From: Brachyspira sp. CAG:484
GTDB taxonomy: Bacteria; Cyanobacteriota; Vampirovibrionia; Gastranaerophilales; Gastranaerophilaceae
NCBI GenBank assembly: GCA_000431315.1
Contig: HF989705.1
Location: 1,897-27,755, forward strand
Direction of reading: 5' to 3'
Length of the DNA stretch: 25,859 bases
The notes beneath the pieces are model-generated. The model did not search any database, was not told the origin of the DNA, and saw only the letters and a list, made by a program, of their open reading frames with translations. Shown piece by piece: positions 7,289 to 15,469 of this stretch. The stretch's first letter is position 1. Each line of letters starts with the position of its first letter. The position numbers and the translations under genes were made by a program.

Positions 7289-7304
7289 AGAAAGCGGGGT
7301 ACAC

Positions 7305-8030
7305 ATGAAGATTTATTACAGATACAGAGGTTTTACATTGGCAGAGGTGCTTATAACATTAGGTATTATAGGAATCGTTGCGGCATTAACAATTCCGAAT
7401 GTTACTGCACACTACCGCAAAAAAGTTGTAGAAACGCGCCTGGCAAAATTTTATTCTGTTATGAATCAGGCTGTGCAGATGTCTGAAAAAGATAACGGAC
7501 CAAAAGAATACTGGGATGCAATAGGTGATAATTTTGTGACAGACGAAGACGGTGAAGTTGATAAAACTCAATCGGCTGCCATGAGCTGGTATAATAAATA
7601 CCTTAAAGAGTATCTGAAAGTTACTGAAGTAAAGGTAAATAAAGTAGCGGGAAATCTTATGCTATATTTTCCAGACGGCAGTCTTTGTCTTTTTCATGGG
7701 AAGTCTTTCCAGTTTTGGCCGGATGCAAAAGACTTTGTTGAGTATGGTACAAGTGATTCAGGAGCTATAGTAAATAATATCAAACTATCCGGCATAAAGT
7801 ATTTTACCTTTTTCTTTGCGCCTTGGGATGATGATATGGCTTCTAACAAGTACCATTATAAAAAAGGGTTTGAACCATATAAACGCAGCTGGGACGGTAC
7901 TATAGAAATGCTAAAGAATAACAGCTCAATCGGCTGCAAAGAAACCGTATCAAATGAAAGAGCATACTGTTCCGCATTAATTCAACAAAACGGCTGGAAA
8001 ATACCTGATGACTATCCTTTGAAATTCTAG
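7305..8030 (+). CDS. Prepilin-like (type II/IV pseudopilin) protein
   Basis: The 241-residue protein has a textbook class III signal: a short basic leader ending RYRG (G9), then FTLAEVLITLGIIGIVAALT with Glu at mature position +5 and a hydrophobic helix (about 11-30). A prepilin peptidase should cut after G9 and methylate F10. The rest is soluble, with Trp, Tyr and Gly rich stretches and two cysteines near the C-terminus (IGCKET, AYCSAL) that could form a disulfide. It is longer than major pilins, which fits a minor pilin or a pseudopilin. The gene is divergent from the XRE regulator, and its stop codon overlaps that of the convergent ATPase gene. The ribosome site before ATG 7305 is weak (GCGGGG). 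Confidence 0.85.
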   Translation: MKIYYRYRGFTLAEVLITLGIIGIVAALTIPNVTAHYRKKVVETRLAKFYSVMNQAVQMSEKDNGPKEYWDAIGDNFVTDEDGEVDKTQSAAMSWYNKYLKEYLKVTEVKVNKVAGNLMLYFPDGSLCLFHGKSFQFWPDAKDFVEYGTSDSGAIVNNIKLSGIKYFTFFFAPWDDDMASNKYHYKKGFEPYKRSWDGTIEMLKNNSSIGCKETVSNERAYCSALIQQNGWKIPDDYPLKF

Positions 8031-9415
8031 GCAATATATTTTTGTACAGTAGATTTATCAAAAACTTCGATACTGTCTTTTGAATGGATAAATATCATAC
8101 AGGAGATAAGCGATTTTAAGGTTTCAAAATCTGAAAATGCCATTTTGTTGCGTAAATCTTCCATGTTATTTGCGAGAAATTCCATAATAATTGTTTTGTT
8201 ATCGTAAACAAGGCTTGAAAAATAGTCAAAGGTGTCTTTTGTTTTAACGCCCTCAAGATAAATAATATCCGGAGATTGAAATTCAATAAATCTTGAAGCT
8301 TTATCCATATTGAAGCTGATATTTTCATTCAATTCGCACTGGTTTACACCTTGAAGATGGTATTTTGCAATACTTTCAAGTGTCATAATATTTTTATTTT
8401 GGTTTCTGGAAGCAATTTCCAGCAAAAGCGAATAAATGATATGTGTCTTACCGCTTAATGGCGAGCCGCAGACAAGAAGAATTCCAGGTTCGTTGAGTGC
8501 ATTATTTATAATTTTTAGCTGTTTTTCGGTTTTAATGATTTCCTGAAGCTTTTTAGGCGGCTTGTATATTTTTAAGAAAATTCTTTCGCCCATAATTGTA
8601 GGAAATGTTGAAATGCTTGCAGTTACTGCAATATCGTCAACTTTAAAGCTGAGTTTTCCAAGCTGGGGCACTTCTGATACAGAAGGATCAAGTTCTGCCA
8701 GAATTTTTAATTTTGCAACAAAAGAAGCAGTCAGTACTTTCGGGATAATTCCTTTATTAAACAATTCACCTTCTTTTTTGAAGTTTACGCAAAGCCCCTC
8801 GTCTTCCTGCTGGAAGGTTATTTCATGAACAGTTTCCAGAATGGCTTGTTTTAAAATTGCTCTGATAATTTTCTGTATATGATTATCGCTCAAATCTTCG
8901 CTGTGGAGCTCATTTCTCCAGTCAAATCCTATATATTCGCTGTCAGTAAATATTTCTCCTACAGTAGAATTGTTTTTATAACAATCATCAATCTTTTTTA
9001 AAATGCTTGTTTCAGATGCAATAACCGGCTCAATTGAACATGCTGCGGTTTCTACAACTTTATCTATGGCAAACAAATCAAGAGGATCTGCCATTGCAAC
9101 AGTAAGAGTATCCTCAATTTTAAAAAGCGGTATAATTCTGTATTTTCTTGCATCAGAATAGCTTATATACTTAAGGCAGTTTTCATCAAGAGTATAATCT
9201 TCTAAATTTACTGAAGGGATATGCAGTTTTGACTCCAGAAATTTAATAATAGTTTCTTCAGTCAAAATCCCTGAATTAATAAGAGCCTGTCCAATATTTA
9301 TATTCTGAGCATTGGCAATTTCTTCAGCCTGTTCTATTGTTTCATAAGGAACAAGCCCTGCTCTTACAAGGTCGTATTTGAGTTTTTCAAGAGTTTTGTT
9401 AGTAATAGTTTCCAT
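8027..9415 (-). CDS. Divergent GspE/PilB-like ATPase with MshEN domain and eroded catalytic motifs
   Basis: In this 462-residue protein residues 1-150 match an MshEN (T2SSE_N) domain (LINSGILTEETI, ARKYRIIPL, LTVAMADPLDLFAID). Residues 180-460 match the GspE/PilB ATPase core. The Walker A is GSPLSGKT (317-324) with the key K323. The family's other motifs can be aligned but are changed: the Asp box TxEDPVE reads TLESIAK (346-352), Walker B PDIIMxGEIRD reads PDIIYLEGVKT (382-392), the His box is gone, and the zinc-binding tetracysteine is absent. It may bind nucleotide but probably hydrolyses it poorly. Third gene of the kinase/regulator operon, 6 bp after the regulator. A regulatory or structural paralogue of a pilus motor is the likeliest role. 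Confidence 0.8.
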   Translation of the reverse strand: METITNKTLEKLKYDLVRAGLVPYETIEQAEEIANAQNINIGQALINSGILTEETIIKFLESKLHIPSVNLEDYTLDENCLKYISYSDARKYRIIPLFKIEDTLTVAMADPLDLFAIDKVVETAACSIEPVIASETSILKKIDDCYKNNSTVGEIFTDSEYIGFDWRNELHSEDLSDNHIQKIIRAILKQAILETVHEITFQQEDEGLCVNFKKEGELFNKGIIPKVLTASFVAKLKILAELDPSVSEVPQLGKLSFKVDDIAVTASISTFPTIMGERIFLKIYKPPKKLQEIIKTEKQLKIINNALNEPGILLVCGSPLSGKTHIIYSLLLEIASRNQNKNIMTLESIAKYHLQGVNQCELNENISFNMDKASRFIEFQSPDIIYLEGVKTKDTFDYFSSLVYDNKTIIMEFLANNMEDLRNKMAFSDFETLKSLISCMIFIHSKDSIEVFDKSTVQKYIA

Positions 9416-9421
9416 GTTATC

Positions 9422-9790
9422 TTAAGCCTGCTTCAAATACTGATTAACCTTATCTACCACTGTATCAAGCTCAAACGGCTTTGTAATATATTCATCAGCG
9501 CCGGTTTCTTCACCAATAAGCTTATCTTCTTCCTGTGAACGTGCAGTTATCATTAATATCGGAATGTTCTGGTATTTTTTGTCATATTTCAAAAGTCTGC
9601 TGATTTTATATCCGTTAATTTTCGGCATCATAACATCAAGAATGATTAAGTCCGGCATAAGTTCTTTGGCAAGCTTTAAACCGTCTTCACCGTTATAAGC
9701 ACAGTAACAGAGGTAATCCGCAGTTTCCAATACAAATTTTAAGCTTTCTACAATATCCTGTTCATCATCAACAATGAGAATTTTTTTCAT
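9422..9790 (-). CDS. Single-domain response regulator (CheY-like receiver)
   Basis: This 122-residue protein is one complete receiver domain. It has the acidic pocket D8-D9, phosphoacceptor D52 (LIILDVMMP), T82 (LMITAR) and K104 (YITKPF), so phosphorylation should work. There is no DNA-binding or enzymatic output domain, so it must signal through protein contact. Its gene lies between the kinase and the GspE-like ATPase in one orientation (38-bp and 6-bp gaps), which makes the kinase the likely donor and the ATPase or its machine the likely target. The ribosome site AGGTGG precedes ATG 9790. Confidence 0.92.
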   Translation of the reverse strand: MKKILIVDDEQDIVESLKFVLETADYLCYCAYNGEDGLKLAKELMPDLIILDVMMPKINGYKISRLLKYDKKYQNIPILMITARSQEEDKLIGEETGADEYITKPFELDTVVDKVNQYLKQA

Positions 9791-9828
9791 ATTTCCACCT
9801 AATCTTAATAAAATTATATCATAATAAG

Positions 9829-11523
9829 TCAGGCATGAACAAGTGCCTGTATAACCGGAATTGCAAAGTAAAATTTAGAGCCTTTTTCAGGTTCGCTGTC
9901 ACACCAGATTGCTCCTTTGTGAGCTTCAAGAAGCTGTTTGGCAATAGGAAGCCCGAGTCCTGAGCCGCCAACTTTTCTTGAAAGTGAATTTTCTATCTGG
10001 GCGAACTTGTCAAATACGTGGAGAAGGTCTTTTTCTGCAATCCCTATGCCTTCGTCCTCAACCGAAACTACTACATAATCACCCTCAAGCTTTTTGAGTG
10101 TTTCTGCAAAGCATTCTCTGTAAGACAAATCTTTCGCATTCATTACAGATGATTTTATTGTAATGTTTCGTCCTTCCGGTGTAAATTTAATAGCATTTGA
10201 AACAAGATTTGTAAGTACCTGTTCCAGTCTTTGCGAATCTGCAAATATTTCCGGCAGATTTTCTGCTTCTTCTGCTGTCAGCGTAAGCCCTTTTTCTTTA
10301 GCAACAACCGACAGGGCTGATTTTACATATTCAATAACCTGGTGAATACTGATATTTTTGTAATGAAAATCCATTTTTCCGGCTTCGATTTTTGATAAAT
10401 CAAGCAAGTCGTTTATAATTCCTGAAAGCCTCTGGACATTTCTTTTTGCCATAGTAAGAAATTTTTCGGAAGCTTCAGTGACCTCTCCGCATCGTCCGCT
10501 TAAAAGAATATCAAGAGAATTTTTTATTGATGTCAGAGGGGTTCTTAGTTCGTGTGAAACAATTGATATAAATTCTGATTTTAAACGTTCAAGCTTTTCC
10601 AGTTTAAGGTTTGTTTCTTTAATTTCCTGATAAAGAGCTGCACTCTTTAAAGGCAGTGTTACCTGCCGGGCAATTGTCTGAAAACAGGTTGAGTCTTCGG
10701 CAGAGAATGGGGCGTCTTTAAATATTTCAACACAACCGAAGAAGTTATCCCCGAGGCTTATTGGTGCAAACATATTATCAAACTGAAACAACGTGAAGGT
10801 AAATCTGTTTGCAGGATATTTCACATGTTTTATAACTTTAAGAGTATTAACATCAAGCTCATAAGGGGCTTTGCCGTTATCAAACAGAGATTTGTACTGA
10901 TAAATTGTTCTTAGCTTTAATGCACTAAGGATTTCATCTGAAAGCTCATATAAAGAGTTAATCAGCAAAACCGGCTCATTTTCCGTACAGAAAGACAAAG
11001 TGCAGGTAAGCGAAAAGCTTAAAGCCTTATCAATACCTTCAATCATAAAATTTATGAGTTTTTTCTTATCAAGACTTCCTGCAAACTGCGAGCTTGTGCT
11101 GTAAAGCGCATTCAGCCTGTATAAGCTGTCTGCAAGATCTTTATTTGTATTAGAAAGCCTTTCCAGAGATTCCCGCATTCTTAAATTCATGTTTATTGTG
11201 TTAAGTATCATTTCATCAGAGAAATCTTCCTGTAAAAAAGCGTTTGCATTTTTTATTAAATCCCTGTTATTAAAATCTTTGTCTGTAAGAAGTAGTATTG
11301 CAGAGTTTTCTGAAAATGACTTAATTTTTTTTATGAGATTTTTAAAATTTATATTGTCGGAAATTGTATCAAGGATTATAATATCCGGCGCAGCAAGGCT
11401 AATATTATCAATAACACGCGCCTCGTCAGCAAGCGCAGCAAATTCATACCTGCTGCTGCCTAAAAGCGAAATGTATTGACTTATTTTCCCGGCTCTTGAT
11501 GATACAAATAAAATCCTGATCAT
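9829..11523 (-). CDS. Histidine kinase with N-terminal pseudo-receiver and GAF-like region
   Basis: The 564-residue protein has no membrane segment. Residues 1-115 follow a receiver fold with an aspartate at the acceptor position (D52, IIILDT), but lack the paired acidic residues after strand 1 (ILFVSSR) and a normal strand-5 KP motif, so this is a degenerate receiver. A linker coiled coil (115-140) and a GAF-like region (about 150-300) follow. The HisKA H-box is VSHELRTP with H324; the ATPase boxes are N (VLTNLVSNAIKFTP), G1 (EDEGIGI), F (FDKFAQ) and G2 (GGSGLGL). It should autophosphorylate on H324 and pass phosphate to the receiver protein encoded next. The signal is probably cytoplasmic. 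No clear Shine-Dalgarno precedes ATG 11523. Confidence 0.92.
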   Translation of the reverse strand: MIRILFVSSRAGKISQYISLLGSSRYEFAALADEARVIDNISLAAPDIIILDTISDNINFKNLIKKIKSFSENSAILLLTDKDFNNRDLIKNANAFLQEDFSDEMILNTINMNLRMRESLERLSNTNKDLADSLYRLNALYSTSSQFAGSLDKKKLINFMIEGIDKALSFSLTCTLSFCTENEPVLLINSLYELSDEILSALKLRTIYQYKSLFDNGKAPYELDVNTLKVIKHVKYPANRFTFTLFQFDNMFAPISLGDNFFGCVEIFKDAPFSAEDSTCFQTIARQVTLPLKSAALYQEIKETNLKLEKLERLKSEFISIVSHELRTPLTSIKNSLDILLSGRCGEVTEASEKFLTMAKRNVQRLSGIINDLLDLSKIEAGKMDFHYKNISIHQVIEYVKSALSVVAKEKGLTLTAEEAENLPEIFADSQRLEQVLTNLVSNAIKFTPEGRNITIKSSVMNAKDLSYRECFAETLKKLEGDYVVVSVEDEGIGIAEKDLLHVFDKFAQIENSLSRKVGGSGLGLPIAKQLLEAHKGAIWCDSEPEKGSKFYFAIPVIQALVHA

Positions 11524-11679
11524 AATACAATGTTAGCAATAATACAGCGAATGGCAAATTGTTAAAATATATGTAAATTTTTGTTTACAAAACTTCCGGA
11601 TTTATTAAAGTTTCAGCACTATATAGCCGTCATACATTGTGTATCGAAGCAGATATAAGAAAGGAAAAAGTTTAAGGCA

Positions 11680-13476
11680 ATGGGTTTAGCAGCATCACAA
11701 GCCAGATTACTGAGTATAACCTCAAGGCTTTCTGATAACGAATTACGTTCTCAGACCATTACTAATGCTAAAATGTCCCTTGCAACAAAAACATCTGACG
11801 CAAGTTCACAGTATATGAATGCGTTAAATTCAACACAGTTGATGTTTTCAACATATGATGCTTCCGGCAATAAGATGACACAAAGGCTCAGCGCAGTATC
11901 TCTTGCAACATACGGAGAACTTAAGAACCAGTATGGTGTAATTAATAACGCCGGACAGATTATGGTGAGTGAAGTTGATGCTGCAAATTATCTTGCCAGT
12001 GCAACACTTGCAGACTTCTTGGAAAAATACGGAGTTGCAGAAGCAACCAAAACTGATAAACCAAATCCTGAATACATAGATAAAGCAACCACTATCTGGG
12101 GTCCTGATTGGGAAATCTGGGACAACGGCGGTACCGGTGCTGTTGGCGGCTTAAACGGCAGAGAGCCTCAGCAGCCTGATTTTACTAAAGTAGTTATTAC
12201 CAAAGACCCTAACAGTGAATTGTACCAAAAATTCAGAGATGCTTCAGCTTCTTGTTACAATACTGCTATGGGCGGAAGTGGCGGTGCAAACTGTTATCTT
12301 CACGTATTGGCTCACTTATTAGATCTTACGGAAGACGCTGCTAATGCTGATAGTATTTTTGGTCCCGTTCCCGGATACCCAAAATCATTTACCACTACAC
12401 TCGGTGACAATATTAGTATTGCAGGAAATAAAATAACAGGTTCAAATATTCACCATAACAATAAATCTCCTGATATGGTTCCGGTTTCTCAAAAAGTTTG
12501 TGAAGACGGAGTTATGGCTGCTGAAAATGAAGCTGATATGAATGAACTGCTGGATATGGTTAATGACCCGTCTACAGATCCGAATGCTCTTCGTAACAAA
12601 AAACTTTTAAGCAACTACTATATCGATGCAGCCGGCAATGCTCAGTTAAAAACTTTAAAACAGAAAGTTATTGATTTGTATTATGCTGTAGAAAATTACA
12701 GCAGCCTTGGCATTGATTACGATACAACTCTTAAAGATTCAATGAGATCATTCCAGGAAGATATGACTTTGCTCGATATGATTTACAATGTTGAGCCGGA
12801 TGTTCCTGCATATGAAAAAGCCCATCAAGAATGGGAAGAGGAAATGGAAAAACAAATCAATGAGCTTCACCAGATTGAAAAAATTATGACTGTAATCGAT
12901 ATTGAATATACAGATAAAGATGCTGCTCAGTGGTATATTAACCTTTGGCACAGAATGAACGGACCATCTGATTATAAAGTTGAACTCGACGGTTTTGATA
13001 ACGGTGCAAGAGCTGATGAAAAAACAAAAGCAGCTCTCGGTGAACAAGAAACCGGTGACACAAGCCCTGCTAACGGACTTACTCCGGGGGGTCAGCTGCT
13101 TTGGACTGTTTTGGAAGACGGTTTATATAACAGTGCAGACTGGCTTCAGGCAGCACTTGAAAATGGTACTGTAACACTTGAAAGAGTTCAGTTTACAGAG
13201 CCTACAGAAGACGGTTCCGGGCTTGAAGATGTTACCTGGACTTCAATACTTTACACAAATGCTTCCGATATTTCAGAAGAACAGAACGAAGCTGCTATTA
13301 CTAAAGCCGAAATTCAGTATCAGGCTACCGTAAAAGATATTGAAGCTAAAGATAAGCAGTATGATAATGTTCTCAAACGTCTTGATACAGAACACAGCGC
13401 ATTACAGACTGAATATGATTCCGTAAAATCTATTATTGATAAACAGATTGAACGTCATTTGAAAATGTATTCTTAA
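11680..13476 (+). CDS. Large protein of unknown function with helical N- and C-terminal ends
   Basis: I cannot assign a known function to this 598-residue protein. The N-terminus (MGLAASQARLLSITSRLSDN) opens a predicted helix of about 60 residues, polar and Ser/Thr/Gln rich, without a signal peptide. A second long helical coil closes the protein (about 535-598, with LDTEHSALQTEYDSVKS). Between them is a Gly/Asn/Asp-rich, acidic region with a conserved-looking core NCYLHVLAHLLDLT (about 203-216) and a helical segment near 340-400. Helical ends around a variable middle recall axial and secreted proteins such as flagellar hook-associated or type III translocator proteins, but I see no motif that proves this. 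AAAGGAAAAAG precedes the ATG. Its codon use looks like that of its neighbours. Confidence 0.82.
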   Translation: MGLAASQARLLSITSRLSDNELRSQTITNAKMSLATKTSDASSQYMNALNSTQLMFSTYDASGNKMTQRLSAVSLATYGELKNQYGVINNAGQIMVSEVDAANYLASATLADFLEKYGVAEATKTDKPNPEYIDKATTIWGPDWEIWDNGGTGAVGGLNGREPQQPDFTKVVITKDPNSELYQKFRDASASCYNTAMGGSGGANCYLHVLAHLLDLTEDAANADSIFGPVPGYPKSFTTTLGDNISIAGNKITGSNIHHNNKSPDMVPVSQKVCEDGVMAAENEADMNELLDMVNDPSTDPNALRNKKLLSNYYIDAAGNAQLKTLKQKVIDLYYAVENYSSLGIDYDTTLKDSMRSFQEDMTLLDMIYNVEPDVPAYEKAHQEWEEEMEKQINELHQIEKIMTVIDIEYTDKDAAQWYINLWHRMNGPSDYKVELDGFDNGARADEKTKAALGEQETGDTSPANGLTPGGQLLWTVLEDGLYNSADWLQAALENGTVTLERVQFTEPTEDGSGLEDVTWTSILYTNASDISEEQNEAAITKAEIQYQATVKDIEAKDKQYDNVLKRLDTEHSALQTEYDSVKSIIDKQIERHLKMYS

Positions 13477-13661
13477 TAACAGAACTTTAAATGTTTAAAA
13501 AATTATTTGTGATTATGCGCTAAGCCTAATCATACCTTGTAATAAAGCGTTCAAGGAAAACAAAGTACTCTCTGGCAATGCTTACTGGTATTAAGTTTAT
13601 GTAAAGGTTCTGTTCAGCTTTCCTTTTCAGTGGTAAACTTTTACTATACTGGTACATGGAA

Positions 13662-13668
13662 AAGGAGA
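13662..13668 (+). promoter_or_regulatory. Ribosome binding site that fixes the DegT-family start
   Basis: AAGGAGA lies 5 bases before ATG 13674. The upstream in-frame ATG (13656) would put this site within the gene, and IPILDSKRQY from 13674 matches the usual family N-terminus. Confidence 0.8.
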
Positions 13669-13673
13669 GAATT

Positions 13674-14798
13674 ATGATACCTATTTTAGATTCAAAACGT
13701 CAGTACGCACAAATAGGTGCGGAAGTTGAAAAAGCTGTTTGCGAAGTTCTGCGTTCAGGCTCTTATATTTTAGGACCAAATACAAAAGCACTTGAAAAAG
13801 AACTTGCTGATTTTATCGGCTGTAAATATACAGTTGGACTTAACTCTGGTACTGATGCGCTTCATCTCGCTTTGAGAGCTTTGGATATAGGCGCCGGTGA
13901 TGAAGTTATTACAGTTGCATTCACATTTGTTGCTACTACCGAAGCCATTGGTATTGTAGGTGCTAAACCTGTTTTTGTTGATATTGATGCTGATACATTC
14001 AACATGGATGCTTCAAAGCTTGAAGCTGCAATCACTCCTAAAACAAAAGCTATCATTCCTGTTCACCTTTACGGTCAGCCTTGTGATATGGATACAATCA
14101 TGGCTGTTGCTAAAAAACATAACTTACATGTTATAGAAGACTGCTGCCAGGCTATCGGCGCATTATACAAAGGTAAGATGGTAGGTACATTCGGTGATTT
14201 TGGCTGCTTAAGCTTCTACCCTACAAAGAATTTAGGCGGTATGGGCGACGGCGGACTTCTTATGACTAATGATGAAAAACTTCGCGACAGAGCTGTAGCT
14301 TTAAGAAACCATGGCGGTGCTGTTCGTTACTACCATGATGAAATCGGGGTTAACAGCAGATTAGACGAAATCCAGTCTGCAATTTTGAGAGTTAAACTTC
14401 CTCATATTAAGGAATGGAATGAAAAAAGACGTGAACATGCTTATTATTATAATAAACTGTTTGCAGACTGTCCGGATATTCAAACTCCTAAGGAATTAGA
14501 AGATACATACTGTGTTTACCACCAGTACACAGTTAAAATCCCTAACCGCGATGAAGTTCATAAAATGCTTCAGGAAAACGGAATAGGTGCAATGCTTTAC
14601 TATCCGGTTCCGCTTCATTTGCAGAAAGTTCACGCATATCTTGGCGTTGGAAAAGGCTCGCTTCCTGTAACTGAAAAGAATACAGAAATGGTTGTTTCTC
14701 TTCCGATGTTCCCTGAACTTACAGAAGAAGAACAAAGAACTGTTGCTAAAACTTTGATTGATTGTATTGAAAAATCAAAATCTTTAGTAAAAGCATAA
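13674..14798 (+). CDS. DegT/DnrJ/EryC1/StrS family PLP-dependent sugar aminotransferase
   Basis: The 374-residue enzyme is a fold-type I aminotransferase of the DegT family, which adds an amino group from Glu or Gln to nucleotide-linked keto sugars. The PLP lysine is K185 in SFYPTKNLGGMGDGG, the ring-nitrogen aspartate is D156 in IEDCCQA, and the substrate-binding NSGTDALHLAL segment is at 57-67. The NHGG(A) and NSRLDEIQSAIL segments typical of the family are present. The length is normal. Products of such enzymes usually go into LPS, capsule, glycoprotein or antibiotic sugars; the exact substrate cannot be told, and no other sugar-nucleotide gene is adjacent. A strong terminator follows 19 bases after the stop, so the gene is probably transcribed alone. 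Confidence 0.92.
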   Translation: MIPILDSKRQYAQIGAEVEKAVCEVLRSGSYILGPNTKALEKELADFIGCKYTVGLNSGTDALHLALRALDIGAGDEVITVAFTFVATTEAIGIVGAKPVFVDIDADTFNMDASKLEAAITPKTKAIIPVHLYGQPCDMDTIMAVAKKHNLHVIEDCCQAIGALYKGKMVGTFGDFGCLSFYPTKNLGGMGDGGLLMTNDEKLRDRAVALRNHGGAVRYYHDEIGVNSRLDEIQSAILRVKLPHIKEWNEKRREHAYYYNKLFADCPDIQTPKELEDTYCVYHQYTVKIPNRDEVHKMLQENGIGAMLYYPVPLHLQKVHAYLGVGKGSLPVTEKNTEMVVSLPMFPELTEEEQRTVAKTLIDCIEKSKSLVKA

Positions 14799-14816
14799 AT
14801 TTAATTAATATAATAT

Positions 14817-14847
14817 AAAAGCCCTGCCTTCATTGGCGGGGCTTTTT
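14817..14847. terminator. Bidirectional rho-independent terminator
   Basis: AAAAGCCCTGCC (14817-14828) pairs with GGCGGGGCTTTT (14835-14846), with one G-U pair on the plus strand and a TTCATT loop. It ends with T-tracts on both strands. It lies between the stops of the convergent sugar aminotransferase and 114-residue genes and serves both. Confidence 0.92.
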
Positions 14848-14854
14848 AATATTT

Positions 14855-15199
14855 TTATCCTGCAAGGTTAAGGTTTCTGCCGGCACTGTTCTGGTATTCA
14901 AAAGAGCCGTTCAGGTGAGTGCCGCTCATTGGATCCAAGCCGGTTACATTGTAATATCCCATTGATGTAAACGCGTCTTTCAATGAAAATCCCATTGTTA
15001 TGGACCCGAAGTTTGCATCATAAGGTCTTGCAGCAGCCTGTGTCTGCGTGGTTCTGCCGGGGGTAAGCGGATTTGTTGCTGGATCCTGTATACGCATACC
15101 GCTTTCTGCAGCTGCTGCTGAATAGCTTGCTATTGGTTCGGCTGCCTCTGTTTTTGGCGCGCCAACCTTGTTAACCGTTAGGTTATCATTTGGATTCAT
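14855..15199 (-). CDS. Small Ala/Pro/Asn-rich protein of unknown function
   Basis: The 114-residue protein has no recognised domain. Its first 60 residues are low-complexity (Ala, Thr, Pro, Glu rich, with KTEAAEPIASYSAAAAES) and probably disordered. The last half (about 62-114) is more ordered, with Gly, Tyr, Phe and Asn (GSITMGFSLKDAFTSMGYYN). It has no signal peptide or membrane segment. A ribosome site AAAAAGG precedes ATG 15199, and a terminator follows the stop 8 bases later, which supports a real gene despite the odd composition. Two direct copies of TATACTCTTA lie just upstream. Confidence 0.65.
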   Translation of the reverse strand: MNPNDNLTVNKVGAPKTEAAEPIASYSAAAAESGMRIQDPATNPLTPGRTTQTQAAARPYDANFGSITMGFSLKDAFTSMGYYNVTGLDPMSGTHLNGSFEYQNSAGRNLNLAG

Positions 15200-15218
15200 G
15201 ATATTTGCCTTTTTCCTT

Positions 15219-15251
15219 TATACTCTTATATATATAAAGTATATACTCTTA
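15219..15251. repeat. Pair of TATACTCTTA direct repeats before the 114-residue gene
   Basis: TATACTCTTA occurs at 15219-15228 and 15242-15251, spaced 23 bases start to start (about two helical turns). They lie 20-50 bases upstream of the minus-strand start, where a regulator or the promoter would sit. The AT-rich context makes chance repeats possible. Confidence 0.35.
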
Positions 15252-15370
15252 AGAAAATTGCTATATTTATAAGGGGAAGTTTACATTTGTTAATATTTGA
15301 TGTGTAAATCTGCTTTTGTTAATACCATACCCAAATTTCTAAATTTATAACACATTATTAAGTTTTGTAA

Positions 15371-15387
15371 AGTGTAAAATCTACACT
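15371..15387. repeat. Short inverted repeat upstream of the small RNA promoter
   Basis: AGTGTA (15371-15376) and TACACT (15382-15387) flank a 5-base spacer, 47 bases before the -35 hexamer. It could be an operator. The same AGTGT arm recurs in the first hairpin of the RNA. Confidence 0.35.
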
Positions 15388-15434
15388 ATATTGCGGATTT
15401 TCAAGAATTGAATAAAATTTATCTAATCATTTAG

Positions 15435-15463
15435 TTGACATTTAAAATGTTATGTGTAATAAT
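15435..15463 (+). promoter_or_regulatory. Sigma70-type promoter of the small RNA candidate
   Basis: A consensus -35 TTGACA (15435-15440) is followed after 17 bases by AATAAT (15458-15463), preceded by an extended TG (15455-15456). This is the clearest promoter in the window, and no protein-coding start lies downstream of it. The predicted start is near 15470. Confidence 0.7.
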
Positions 15464-15469
15464 AAGTAC

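Noticed and set aside
8027..8030. The stops of the prepilin-like gene and the convergent ATPase share the palindrome CTAG.
   Set aside because: Both frames end properly, and tail-to-tail overlap of this size is common in compact bacterial genomes.
8027..9415. Frameshift or pseudogene explanation for the eroded ATPase motifs.
   Set aside because: The frame is intact across all 462 codons and the altered motifs stay aligned with the family, so substitutions and not a frameshift explain them.
13477..13673. Possible small gene or terminator between the 598-residue gene and the sugar aminotransferase.
   Set aside because: Only a 10-codon ATG frame and a weak GATTA/TAATC hairpin without a T-run are visible.
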